Shown here: piece after piece, positions 1-7,240 of the stretch
Layout: each line of letters begins with the position of its first letter
Position numbering within the stretch: position 1 is the first letter of the stretch
Assembly (NCBI GenBank): GCA_041741895.1
Contig: JBGSJO010000057.1
Coordinates: 1-45,753, forward strand
Reading direction: 5' to 3'
DNA: 45,753 nt
From: Allopontixanthobacter sp041741895
GTDB lineage: Bacteria > Pseudomonadota > Alphaproteobacteria > Sphingomonadales > Sphingomonadaceae
Made by a program: the position numbers and the translations under genes
The notes under the pieces: generated by a model
What the model was told of the DNA's origin: nothing
What the model saw: only the letters and a program-made list of their open reading frames with translations
Databases searched by the model: none

Positions 1-44
1 TCGGCGACGACGCCTGATGAGGCGTCCGTGCCGCCTGCCGCCAG

Positions 45-542
45 ATGGGGGTGGGGGAATATGGCATCTACGCCCTGCGCCGCCACCCGCAGGCTGCCAG
101 CTTCCGCGCCGCGTGGGAGGTCGCGCTCGACATCGGCATCCGCAGGATCGAGGATGTCGCCATGGACCGAGCGCTCCACGGGGTGGAAGAACCCGTCTAT
201 CACGTCGGCGCCATTGTGGGCACGCGCCGGGTGTATAACGACCGGTTGTTGATGTTCATGCTGAGAAACCGCGCGCCCAAACGCTTCGCCGCAGACGGGG
301 CTGGCCGAGCCGCGGCGGGCATGAACGCCATCGACCAGATGATGCTCATCCGCCTGAAGAAGGAATGGCGCGCCGAATGGGAAAAAGAACGCGCCCTGGC
401 GGATGTCGAGGATGAGGACGCCGTGATCGCCGGCATCAACGCCAAACTCGACACCATGAAAAACCGCGAGGCCGCCACCAAAAACCTCCACCTCGAAGAC
501 CAGAGCGAAGACAAGGAAGAAGAAGACAACGCCGATGGATAA
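45..542 (+). CDS. terminase-small-subunit-like HTH protein, 5' end doubtful
   Basis: The reading frame gives 165 residues from ATG 45. The N-terminal part (residues 1-35) reads like the second half of a helix-turn-helix domain seen in small phage-terminase-like proteins of sphingomonads. A conserved middle follows (GTRRVYNDRLLMFMLRNRAP, about residues 60-79), and the tail is charged and rich in Glu, Asp and Lys. Similarity to the family seems to continue upstream of ATG 45 (residues RAACRQ encoded from position 27), but two in-frame TGA codons at 15-20 close the frame. Frame 1 is open through this stretch, so a small frameshift near 25-30 may have removed the true N-terminus, or the gene may really start at 45. 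The family call is from memory of related proteins and no function is claimed. It could be a decayed prophage gene. Confidence 0.5.
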   Translation: MGVGEYGIYALRRHPQAASFRAAWEVALDIGIRRIEDVAMDRALHGVEEPVYHVGAIVGTRRVYNDRLLMFMLRNRAPKRFAADGAGRAAAGMNAIDQMMLIRLKKEWRAEWEKERALADVEDEDAVIAGINAKLDTMKNREAATKNLHLEDQSEDKEEEDNADG

Positions 543-696
543 GTCCCCGACAGCCACGCCCCGAACGGCAAAGCGCGATAACCGGTCCGCACCCAGCGGA
601 CCGCAAGGGCGACCGCCCGCCGCGCCTTATGCGGCGGAAGCGAAGCTGGCCAAAGGCCTACCCAAGGGGTGCGGATGCGCCCCGCCCGGCGTTTGA
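535..696 (+). CDS. small hypothetical protein (53 aa)
   Basis: A 53-residue frame starts at ATG 535 inside the last codons of the preceding gene (ATGGATAA overlap), a layout typical of translational coupling. The product is Pro/Ala/Lys-rich (starts MDKSPTATPR, ends APPGV) with no recognisable domain or membrane segment. A purine-rich run (GGAAGAAGAAG) lies in the upstream gene just ahead of the start. It may be a real companion of the upstream protein or only a chance frame in GC-rich DNA. Confidence 0.3.
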   Translation: MDKSPTATPRTAKRDNRSAPSGPQGRPPAAPYAAEAKLAKGLPKGCGCAPPGV

Positions 697-938
697 GGCG
701 TCCCGCAGGGACAAAAACAAAAACCCGGAACCAATCCCCAATCTCTCAGTCGGCACCCCCTTCCGCTCATCCTGAGCCTGTCGCAGGACGCGCTCACCCA
801 CCCATGGGGCAAGACCTACAGCCCGAACCACCCAAAGGGCCCGCTCCACCTAAAGAGAATGCCGCGCACCCCCTACCCCACCGATCCGCAGTCGGAGCGG
901 GAATGGATGGTGCGGGAGTGGTTGGAGCGAACAACTTA
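697..938. other. spacer without a convincing gene
   Basis: No frame here has a start, ribosome binding site and plausible protein composition together. The stretch carries one copy of the 25-bp dispersed repeat (763-788). Near its end is a short frame that could encode the words TDPQSEREWMVREWLERTT before a TAA at about 938; this may be a fragment of an old gene, but I cannot name it. Confidence 0.4.
763..788. repeat. dispersed 25-bp repeat, copy 1
   Basis: The core CCGCTCATCCTGAGCCTGTC is the reverse complement of the repeat copies at 2365 and 2412, with a few substitutions (GCAGG in place of GAAGG at the end). Sequences of the type CTTCGACAAGCTCAGGA are widespread intergenic repeats in sphingomonad genomes. 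Confidence 0.65.
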
Positions 939-989
939 ATACGGCAATGCCGTATATTTTCCGCTTGATCCAATTACGGCAATGCCGTA
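939..989. promoter_or_regulatory. twin palindromic operators of the toxin-antitoxin operon
   Basis: The perfect palindrome TACGGCA-A-TGCCGTA occurs twice, at 940-954 and 975-989, with a centre-to-centre distance of 35 bp. At the first copy the arms extend one more base pair each (939-955). The second copy ends inside the presumed -10 element, so binding there would block transcription. Type II antitoxins with HTH domains commonly bind such sites to repress their own operon; that this one does so is inferred. Confidence 0.75.
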
Positions 990-993
990 TATA
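965..993 (+). promoter_or_regulatory. predicted promoter of the higBA-like operon
   Basis: A -35-like TTGATC (965-970) is followed by a 17-bp spacer and a -10-like TATATA (988-993). Transcription would begin about six bases later, at or next to the ATG at 1000, so the toxin mRNA may be leaderless. No ribosome binding site precedes that ATG. Confidence 0.5.
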
Positions 994-999
994 CTCGCA

Positions 1000-1356
1000 A
1001 TGATTGCAGCGCCAATTCATACTGTGGTTGAGACCAGGGCATTCACCACACGGGCGAAGAAGCTTGGTCTTTCGGCTGCTGAGTTAGCAGCAGTCTATGA
1101 TGTCTATGCGAAAACGCCGGATTACGGACAGATTGTCAGAAAGACCGGCGGTCTCCGCAAAGGCCGAATCGCGAAGGGCACCACGGGCAAGAGCGGAGGC
1201 TACCGTGTTTTCAGCTTTTTTGCTGATCAGGGCAATCCGGTCTTCCTGCTGTGGATGCTCGACAAGACGGACGAAGACACGCTGACCGACGAGCAGGAGC
1301 AAGTGTTCAAGGCATTGACGACAGAATTGAAGAAGGAATTGCGCAGTGAAGGATGA
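1000..1356 (+). CDS. higB: type II toxin, HigB-2/RelE-like
   Basis: The protein (118 residues from ATG 1000) belongs to the RelE/ParE toxin fold, closest in style to HigB-2 of Vibrio. Such toxins cut mRNA on the ribosome. The family signature is visible as TGGLRKGRIAKGTTGKSGGYR around residues 46-66, with the basic and Gly-rich strand expected for RNA contact, followed by a hydrophobic strand VFLLWML. An in-frame ATG at 982 lies within the operator palindrome, so I prefer ATG 1000, which also matches the predicted transcription start. The stop overlaps the antitoxin start by 11 bases. Toxin-first order is typical of HigBA. Confidence 0.85.
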   Translation: MIAAPIHTVVETRAFTTRAKKLGLSAAELAAVYDVYAKTPDYGQIVRKTGGLRKGRIAKGTTGKSGGYRVFSFFADQGNPVFLLWMLDKTDEDTLTDEQEQVFKALTTELKKELRSEG

Positions 1357-1639
1357 AGATTTCAAGGGTATCGCCGCAGGGCTGACGGATGCCATCGCCT
1401 TCGTGCAGGGCGATAGCGCCAAGGGCCGCGTTGCGGCTGGGCCGGACGTGAAAGCTATCCGCGCCAAAACCAAACTGAGCCAGGCGAAATTCGCCGACAG
1501 ACTGCACGTCCCCGTCGCCACCGTGCGCGACTGGGAACAACACCGCCGCTCACCTGACGCGCCCGCGCGGACGCTGCTGGGGATGGTCGATGCCGACCCG
1601 AAGGCCGCGCTGGATTTGATTGAGAGGATGGCGAGCTAA
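1346..1639 (+). CDS. higA: HigA-type antitoxin with XRE-like HTH
   Basis: A 97-residue DNA-binding antitoxin that should neutralise the toxin encoded just upstream and repress the operon. A helix-turn-helix is clear at about residues 36-66 (IRAKTKLSQAKFADRL, then VATVRDWEQHRRSP). The arrangement, an N-terminal extension followed by the HTH, matches HigA-2. The start is a GTG at 1346 inside the end of the toxin gene, preceded by AAGGAA at 1333-1338 with good spacing, so both proteins are translated from one mRNA. The palindromes at 940-989 are its likely binding sites. Confidence 0.85.
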   Translation: MKDEDFKGIAAGLTDAIAFVQGDSAKGRVAAGPDVKAIRAKTKLSQAKFADRLHVPVATVRDWEQHRRSPDAPARTLLGMVDADPKAALDLIERMAS

Positions 1640-1873
1640 TTGGTATGCTGTTGTCTAATTGAACCTCTCTTCTGAATGTTTTTGTTTTCCCTTTTGGCTA
1701 ATGGTTGTCTTCGAAGTCTCCGGACGGCGACCAAGGTGCCTGGTGTCCGGGCTTCATGATCACGGCCGGGCGGAAAGAATTGGACGTCTCTGGTGTCCCC
1801 GACGCGGTAGTCAACCGCTACAGGATAAGCGAGATCGTCCGGGCATGGCTGGCGGGAAGCGGTTCGGGCAGGT
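1640..1873. other. spacer, possibly the end of an IS110-type element
   Basis: The first 60 bases are AT-richer than the surroundings; the remaining 170 are GC-rich and run directly into the 3' end of the transposase remnant. No convincing gene is present, and the one 60-codon frame (1705-1887) has no recognisable product. The GC-rich part could be the non-coding end of the insertion sequence, but its outer border cannot be fixed by eye because IS110 elements usually lack terminal inverted repeats. Confidence 0.35.
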
Positions 1874-2364
1874 TTACGCCCAGTTGAACTCGCTCTCGTC
1901 CAGCCACAACCGATGCAGCAGCACGGCAAGCTTGCGGGCGAGTGCAGTACGGGCGCGTTTGGAGCCCTTGGCTTCGGCCAGCTTCATGCCCCATTCTCTC
2001 AATGCGCAGCGGCGCTTCACGAGCGACAGCAAGCTGTTGACCGCCTCGTAGAGCGCGCGGCGTAGCATGGCGTCGCCCGCGCGCGCGATGTGTCCGCTGG
2101 TATCGCGTTCTCCCGACTGGTTGCGGCGCGGGACGAGACCGGCATAGGCACCCACATCGGCGCACCGCACAAAGCGGTGCGGGTCTTCGATCGCGGCGAC
2201 ATAGGTGAGCGCGGTAACCGGGCCGACGCCGGGCACGCTCTTTAACCTGCTCACCACCGGATCGGCTGCTGCGCGCGCCTCGATCTGGCGGGTGGAACCG
2301 CTAAGCTGCTCCTCGCGAATATCTTCACGCTGATTGCCGATATAATGGCGGGCAGGTAGCCGGT
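1874..2364 (-). pseudogene. IS110-family transposase remnant (C-terminal domain)
   Basis: The minus-strand frame encodes the C-terminal transposase_20 domain of IS110/IS116/IS902 elements. Diagnostic stretches are VPGVGPVTALTYVAAIEDP, then ADVGAYAGLVPRRNQSGERD and GDAMLRRALYEAV, and the frame ends normally at TAA 1874. The N-terminal RuvC-like DEDD catalytic domain (roughly the first 150-200 residues in the family) is missing. The frame instead runs into the 25-bp dispersed repeats at 2365, so the copy is truncated and cannot transpose by itself. The break lies between the IS and the end of lepA. Confidence 0.85.
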
Positions 2365-2389
2365 CCTTCGACAAGCTCAGGATGAGCGG
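2365..2389. repeat. dispersed 25-bp repeat, copy 2
   Basis: CCTTCGACAAGCTCAGGATG plus AGCGG. It sits exactly where the IS110 remnant loses its reading frame and is followed by a short T-run. The same orientation recurs 22 bp further on. Confidence 0.7.
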
Positions 2390-2411
2390 TTTTTATGGGG
2401 TGCGGGGTGCC

Positions 2412-2436
2412 CCTTCGACAGGCTCAGGGCGAGCGG
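2412..2436. repeat. dispersed 25-bp repeat, copy 3
   Basis: CCTTCGACAGGCTCAGGGCG plus AGCGG, differing from copy 2 at two bases. It lies 12 bp downstream of the lepA stop codon in the sense of that gene. Confidence 0.7.
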
Positions 2437-2447
2437 GTTCGGGAGGG

Positions 2448-4265
2448 TTACTCCTCCCCCATCCGCAGCGCAGCGATAAACGCCTCCTGCGGAATGGACA
2501 CATTGCCATATTCGCGCATCTTGGCCTTGCCCTTCTTCTGCTTGTCGAGCAGCTTCTTCTTGCGCGAAATATCGCCGCCATAACATTTGGCGGTCACATC
2601 CTTGCGCATCGCGGCGATGGTCTCGCGGGCGATGACTTTGCCGCCGATGGCCGCCTGGACCGGGATCTTGAACAGGTGGCGGGGGATGAGGTCTTTCAGG
2701 CGTTCGCACATGCCGCGGCCGCGCGCCTCGGCCACGTCGCGGTGGACGATCATGCTGAGCGCGTCGACCGCCTCGCCGTTCACCAGGATGCTCATCTTCA
2801 CCAGATCGCCTTCGCGCAGGCCAATCTGTTCGTAATCAAAACTGGCATATCCTCGGCTGATGCTTTTCAGGCGGTCGTAGAAATCGAACACCACTTCGTT
2901 CAGCGGCAATTCGTAGGTCACCTGCGCCCGTCCGCCGACATATGTCAGGTCCAGCTGAATACCGCGCCGGTCCTGACACAGTTTCAGGATGGAGCCGAGA
3001 TATTCGTCCGGCGTGTAGATGGTCGCCTTGATCCACGGTTCGTCGATCTGGTCGATCCGGCTGGGGTCGGGATAATCGGCCGGGTTGTGCAGCATCATTT
3101 CCTGCGCCGGGTCGGTCCGTGATTTGTTGAGCTGTATCCGGTAGACCACCGATGGCGCGGTTGTGATCAGGTCCATATCATATTCGCGGGTCAGCCGTTC
3201 CTGGATAATCTCCAAATGCAGCAGCCCGAGGAACCCGCAGCGGAAGCCGAAGCCGAGCGCCGCGCTGCTTTCCGTCTCGAAACTGAAGCTAGCGTCGTTC
3301 AGCCGCAGCTTGCCGATGCTGTCGCGCAGTTTCTCGAAATCCGCCGCGTCGACCGGGAACATGCCGCAGAACACCACCGGCTGGACTTCCTTGAAACCCG
3401 CCAATGCCTCGACCGCACCGTTCTTGACCGTGGTGATGGTATCGCCGACCTTGGCCTGGGAGACTTCCTTGATCTGGGCGGTGATGAAGCCGATTTCGCC
3501 CGCCGCGAGTTCTGCGACCTGTTCGATCTTGGGGCTCATGAAACCGACACGGTCGATCAGATGGTCGGTGCCGCCAGCCATGAACTTGACATGCAGGCCC
3601 TTGCGGATGGTGCCGGCGATGACCCGCACCAGAATGACCACGCCGAGGTAGGGATCGTACCAGCTGTCGACCAGCATGGCCTTTAACGGGGCGTCGCGGT
3701 CGCCCTTGGGCGGGGGGATTTTGGTGACGATGGCTTCGAGCACTTCGGCGATGCCAATGCCGGATTTGGCGCTGGCGAGCACGGCTTCCGATGCGTCGAT
3801 GCCGATGATGTCCTCAATTTCGGTACGGACTTTCTCCGGCTCGGCGGCGGGCAGGTCGATCTTGTTGATGACGGGGACGATTTCGTGGTCGTGTTCGATC
3901 GACTGATAGACGTTGGCGAGCGTCTGCGCCTCCACCCCTTGCGCGGCGTCCACCACCAGCAGCGCACCCTCGCACGCGGCGAGGGAGCGGGAGACCTCGT
4001 AAGCGAAGTCGACGTGGCCGGGGGTGTCCATCAGGTTGAGCTGGTAGGTCTCGCCATCCTGCGCGGTGTAGTTGAGGCGGACGGTCTGGGCCTTGATGGT
4101 GATCCCGCGCTCCTTCTCGATATCCATGTTATCGAGGACCTGCGCGGACATCTCGCGCTCGGTCAGGCCGCCGGTGAACTGGATCAACCGGTCCGCCAGC
4201 GTGGATTTGCCGTGATCGATATGCGCGATAATCGAAAAATTTCTAATTTTGGATAGTTCGGTCAT
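2448..4265 (-). CDS. lepA: elongation factor 4 (back-translocating GTPase LepA)
   Basis: A ribosome-associated translational GTPase (605 aa, normal length for the family). The G-domain motifs are intact: AHIDHGKST at residues 14-22, DTPGH at 80-84 and NKID at 134-137. They are followed by the EF-G-like domains and the LepA-specific C-terminal domain (VKMSILVNGEAVDALS, then SRKKKLLDKQKKGKAKMR). An in-frame TTG lies five codons upstream at 4280, but MTELSKIRNF from ATG 4265 is the usual LepA start and has GGCGGA just ahead. The gene stands alone; its 3' end is followed by dispersed repeats rather than a clear terminator. Confidence 0.97.
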   Translation of the reverse strand: MTELSKIRNFSIIAHIDHGKSTLADRLIQFTGGLTEREMSAQVLDNMDIEKERGITIKAQTVRLNYTAQDGETYQLNLMDTPGHVDFAYEVSRSLAACEGALLVVDAAQGVEAQTLANVYQSIEHDHEIVPVINKIDLPAAEPEKVRTEIEDIIGIDASEAVLASAKSGIGIAEVLEAIVTKIPPPKGDRDAPLKAMLVDSWYDPYLGVVILVRVIAGTIRKGLHVKFMAGGTDHLIDRVGFMSPKIEQVAELAAGEIGFITAQIKEVSQAKVGDTITTVKNGAVEALAGFKEVQPVVFCGMFPVDAADFEKLRDSIGKLRLNDASFSFETESSAALGFGFRCGFLGLLHLEIIQERLTREYDMDLITTAPSVVYRIQLNKSRTDPAQEMMLHNPADYPDPSRIDQIDEPWIKATIYTPDEYLGSILKLCQDRRGIQLDLTYVGGRAQVTYELPLNEVVFDFYDRLKSISRGYASFDYEQIGLREGDLVKMSILVNGEAVDALSMIVHRDVAEARGRGMCERLKDLIPRHLFKIPVQAAIGGKVIARETIAAMRKDVTAKCYGGDISRKKKLLDKQKKGKAKMREYGNVSIPQEAFIAALRMGEE

Positions 4266-4280
4266 GGTCCGCCGGTGCAA

Positions 4281-4648
4281 TTAGAATTGGTATTGATGAA
4301 TACCTCGCCCTGCCCCTTAGCGGCGCTTCACCGTGCTGTCAGCAAGTAGCTTGCATTCTTGGACCTGATTAGAATTAGGGGCGAAGCACGTTGACATTTT
4401 GGACCGAAGCCGGCTTGGCAAACCAGTTTTTGCGCATCCGCGCCGGCAAGCACAGGTGGACGTCCCCCCTTGATGCTTTCGTTCCCTACAGACCTCTCCT
4501 GAAATCGTCTGATTTGGCGGTGAATTTTGATCAAGTTTTGGATCCTCTGCCAGCATATTCATCGCCATTCGTCCATACCTTGCCAATCTGCGGTGTCCGG
4601 TGCATGACATCAAACAATAGCCACGAAACTGGCTCACGGGGATGTAGG
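4281..4648. other. divergent intergenic region between lepA and phaC
   Basis: This 370-bp spacer must hold promoters for both divergent genes. Visible structure: a perfect hairpin GGTATT-gatg-AATACC (4289-4304) about 25 bases before the lepA ATG, the word ATTAGAATT twice (4280-4288 and 4368-4376), and a small inverted repeat GCAAG-tag-CTTGC (4342-4354). A consensus -35 TTGACA occurs at 4391 but has no matching -10 at 16-18 bp. The frame upstream of phaC remains open through part of this spacer, but it lacks the codon pattern of the gene. Confidence 0.45.
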
Positions 4649-6343
4649 ATGAACGATCGCAAGGCGCTGGAAAACGAAGCAGCGCAATCAACCACAGCTT
4701 TGGGCCCGATGATCGGCCTGGCACGGGAAGACTTTATCGGAGCAGTGGCGCTATTGTTGCGGGAAACTGCATCTGATCCGGCCCGCAGCCTGAAACATGC
4801 CCGCAACATGGGCGAAGACATGGTCAAGATCATGACCGGAAAGTCGGATTTGGCTCCTGACCCGAAGGACAAGCGGTTCAAAGACCCGGCGTGGCAATAT
4901 AATCCGTTTTTCCGTGCCGGTGCGCAATATTACCTCGCCGTCCAAAAGGGCATGAGCAACTGGTTGAGCGATCTCGATCTGGACGATCTTGAACGCGACC
5001 GGGCCAATTTCATTTCGAATATCATCATTGACGGGTTGGCGCCCACCAACACCCTGCTAGGAAACCCGACTGCCCAGAAACGACTGATCGAAAGCGGCGG
5101 CATGAGCCTGATCAAGGGTTTAAAGAATGCCTATGACGACATGGTCCATAACAAGGGAATGGTCAGCCAGGTCGACAAACGACCGTTCAAGCTGGGCGAA
5201 AATATCGCGATCTCAAAGGGATCGGTGGTGCTGCGGACCGAGATGATGGAATTGGTGCATTATGCGCCAACCACGGAAGATGTTTACGCGATCCCGCAGC
5301 TGACAATCCCGCCGCAGATCAACAAGATGTACATCAACGACCTCAGCCCCGATAAATCGGTGGTCAAATGGCAGGTCGACAATGGCATCCAGACATTCGT
5401 GATCAGTTGGCGCAATCCGACGAAAGAACAGGGCCACTGGGACATGGCGGATTATATCCATTCCTGCCGCGAGGCTATGGAAGCGGTTTCGGCTATCACG
5501 GAGTCGAAGAAAGTCAATGTTTCGGCCGGTTGTTCGGGCGGGCAGACAGCTGCGATGCTGGCCAGCAAGATGGCTGCAGACAAGGATACGCTGCTTGGTG
5601 CGCTGACTCTGATGGTCTGCGTGCTGCACCCGAAACAGAACGACATCGAGGCAGGATCGTTGGTGAGCGAGCACGGCATGCAACTCGCCCGCCGCCGCGC
5701 CGCCAAGAAGGGGGTCATTAAGGGAGACGATCTCGCCCGCGGGTTCGCCTGGCTGCGACCGAACGATCTGATCTGGAATTATGTCATCAACAATTACCTG
5801 TTGGGCGAAGATCCACCGGCATTCGATGTCCTTTTCTGGAATGCCGATGCAACCAATCTGTCCGCCAGCCTGATGGGCGATTTCCTGACCATTTTCGAAA
5901 CGCTCGCCTTCACTAGGAAGGGTGAGGTCGAGATGGTCGATCACAAGGTCGATCTCAGCAAAGTAACCAGCGATCTGTTCATTCTGGGCGGGGTCACCGA
6001 TCATATCACCCCGTGGCAGGCATGCTATCGATCCACCCAATTATTTGGTTCGAAAGACGTGACTTTCGTGCTCAGCCAGGCGGGCCACATGCAGGCGATC
6101 CTGAACCCCCCGGGCAATCCCAAGGCGAAATATTTTAAGTCGAAAAATGCTGGTCAGCCACCCGCAGAGGTTGAAGATTGGCTGGCTGGCACAGAGGAAG
6201 TTTCCGGCAGCTGGTGGCCATTCTGGATGGGATGGGTTCAGGCCCGTTCAGGCAAGAAGAAAGTCGCACCGAAAAAGCTGGGCAATGCGAAGTATAAACC
6301 GCTAGACCCGGCACCCGGGTTGTATGTGCGCGAAGAACGCTGA
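4649..6343 (+). CDS. phaC: class II-like polyhydroxyalkanoate synthase
   Basis: Polymerises 3-hydroxyacyl-CoA into storage polyester at the granule surface (564 aa from ATG 4649, usual for type II PhaC). The alpha/beta-hydrolase triad can be read as Cys295 in the nucleophile elbow SAGCSGGQ, Asp451 in GGVTDHITPW and His480 in QAGHMQAILNPPGNPK. The elbow is A-G-C-S-G where most synthases have G-x-C-x-G, so the first Gly is Ala. WRNP at 254-257 is also conserved. An ATG at 4604 and a TTG at 4391 are in frame, but the product only looks like PhaC from about 4649. phaZ follows after 36 bases, so synthesis and turnover of the polymer are encoded together. Confidence 0.9.
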   Translation: MNDRKALENEAAQSTTALGPMIGLAREDFIGAVALLLRETASDPARSLKHARNMGEDMVKIMTGKSDLAPDPKDKRFKDPAWQYNPFFRAGAQYYLAVQKGMSNWLSDLDLDDLERDRANFISNIIIDGLAPTNTLLGNPTAQKRLIESGGMSLIKGLKNAYDDMVHNKGMVSQVDKRPFKLGENIAISKGSVVLRTEMMELVHYAPTTEDVYAIPQLTIPPQINKMYINDLSPDKSVVKWQVDNGIQTFVISWRNPTKEQGHWDMADYIHSCREAMEAVSAITESKKVNVSAGCSGGQTAAMLASKMAADKDTLLGALTLMVCVLHPKQNDIEAGSLVSEHGMQLARRRAAKKGVIKGDDLARGFAWLRPNDLIWNYVINNYLLGEDPPAFDVLFWNADATNLSASLMGDFLTIFETLAFTRKGEVEMVDHKVDLSKVTSDLFILGGVTDHITPWQACYRSTQLFGSKDVTFVLSQAGHMQAILNPPGNPKAKYFKSKNAGQPPAEVEDWLAGTEEVSGSWWPFWMGWVQARSGKKKVAPKKLGNAKYKPLDPAPGLYVREER

Positions 6344-6379
6344 GCATCCTGTCAAGATCAACGACCCAAGGAAATCTGT

Positions 6380-7240
6380 TTGACTGACGCCATGACCACT
6401 GCCGATATCTCGATGGAAAAGGTCGGCGGTCGTACCTTGCGAGTTGCCCGCTGGCGGCTCGACAAAACCAGCGACCATGCCCCGATCCTGTTCTTCAATG
6501 GTATTGGCGCAAATATCGAGGCAGTCGCCCCGCTGGCAGAGGCCCTGTCCGACCGCGGGTTTATCATGTTCGACATGCCCGGGGTGGGCAAATCGCCTGA
6601 TCCGCTGGTTCCCTACAATCCGGCCACCATGACCTGGATCACGGCGCAATTGCTCGACCGGTTCGGACTGGACGAAGTCGATGTGATGGGGATCAGTTGG
6701 GGCGGCGCGATGGCGCAGCATTTTGCCCTGCAATATCCCGGCCGCACCAAGCGCCTCGTCCTGGTGGCGACCAGTGCCGGCATGCTGATGATGCCGGGCA
6801 ATCCCGCCGCGCTGACCAAGATGGCCAATCCGCGCCGCTATCTCGACGCGAAATTCATGGCACAGCATTTCGAGACCCTGTACGGTGGCGCGCTGGGCGA
6901 TTCGTCTGGCAAGGGCAGCCACATGGCCCGTCTCACCCCGCCCAGCCCGCGCGGCTACATGTACCAGCTGATCGCAATGCTTGGCTGGAGCAGTGCGCCT
7001 GCCCTGCCCTTCATGAAGAAGGATACGTTGATCCTGATGGGTGACGAGGACCAGATCGTACCGCTGCTGAACGGCAAATTCCTCAATATGCTGATCCCCA
7101 ACAGCGAATTGGTAGTGATGGAGGGGGGCGGCCATCTGTTCCTGCTCAGCCACAAGGAAGAAAGCATCGCGGCGATCCGCACATTCCTTGATCCGCCTCC
7201 AGCGCTGAGTAATTTGGTAGCGCATAAAAGAGCTGCCTGA
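6380..7240 (+). CDS. phaZ: intracellular PHA depolymerase
   Basis: An alpha/beta hydrolase (286 aa) of the medium-chain PHA depolymerase type found beside type II synthases in Pseudomonas; it frees hydroxyacids from stored polymer. The catalytic residues are visible as Ser106 in GISWGG, Asp224 in GDEDQIVP and His252 in GGGHLFL, and the N-terminal FFNGIGAN provides the oxyanion-hole strand. The start is TTG 6380: the sequence AAGGAA at 6368-6373 lies six bases ahead of it, whereas the later ATG at 6392 would be 18 bases away. Its stop codon overlaps the fprA start by one base (TGATG), showing co-translation. Confidence 0.9.
   Translation: MTDAMTTADISMEKVGGRTLRVARWRLDKTSDHAPILFFNGIGANIEAVAPLAEALSDRGFIMFDMPGVGKSPDPLVPYNPATMTWITAQLLDRFGLDEVDVMGISWGGAMAQHFALQYPGRTKRLVLVATSAGMLMMPGNPAALTKMANPRRYLDAKFMAQHFETLYGGALGDSSGKGSHMARLTPPSPRGYMYQLIAMLGWSSAPALPFMKKDTLILMGDEDQIVPLLNGKFLNMLIPNSELVVMEGGGHLFLLSHKEESIAAIRTFLDPPPALSNLVAHKRAA

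Noticed and set aside
669..968. 99-codon plus-strand frame
   Set aside because: It runs through the dispersed repeat and the first toxin-antitoxin operator, with Pro/Arg-rich shadow composition.
1705..1887. 60-codon plus-strand frame beside the IS110 remnant
   Set aside because: No recognisable product or ribosome binding site, and its 3' part is antisense to the transposase end.
4391..4420. Perfect TTGACA as a phaC -35 element
   Set aside because: No acceptable -10 lies 16-18 bases downstream, and the site is over 250 bases from the preferred start.
5213..6040. A 275-codon minus-strand frame
   Set aside because: Antisense to the catalytic core of phaC; no family features.
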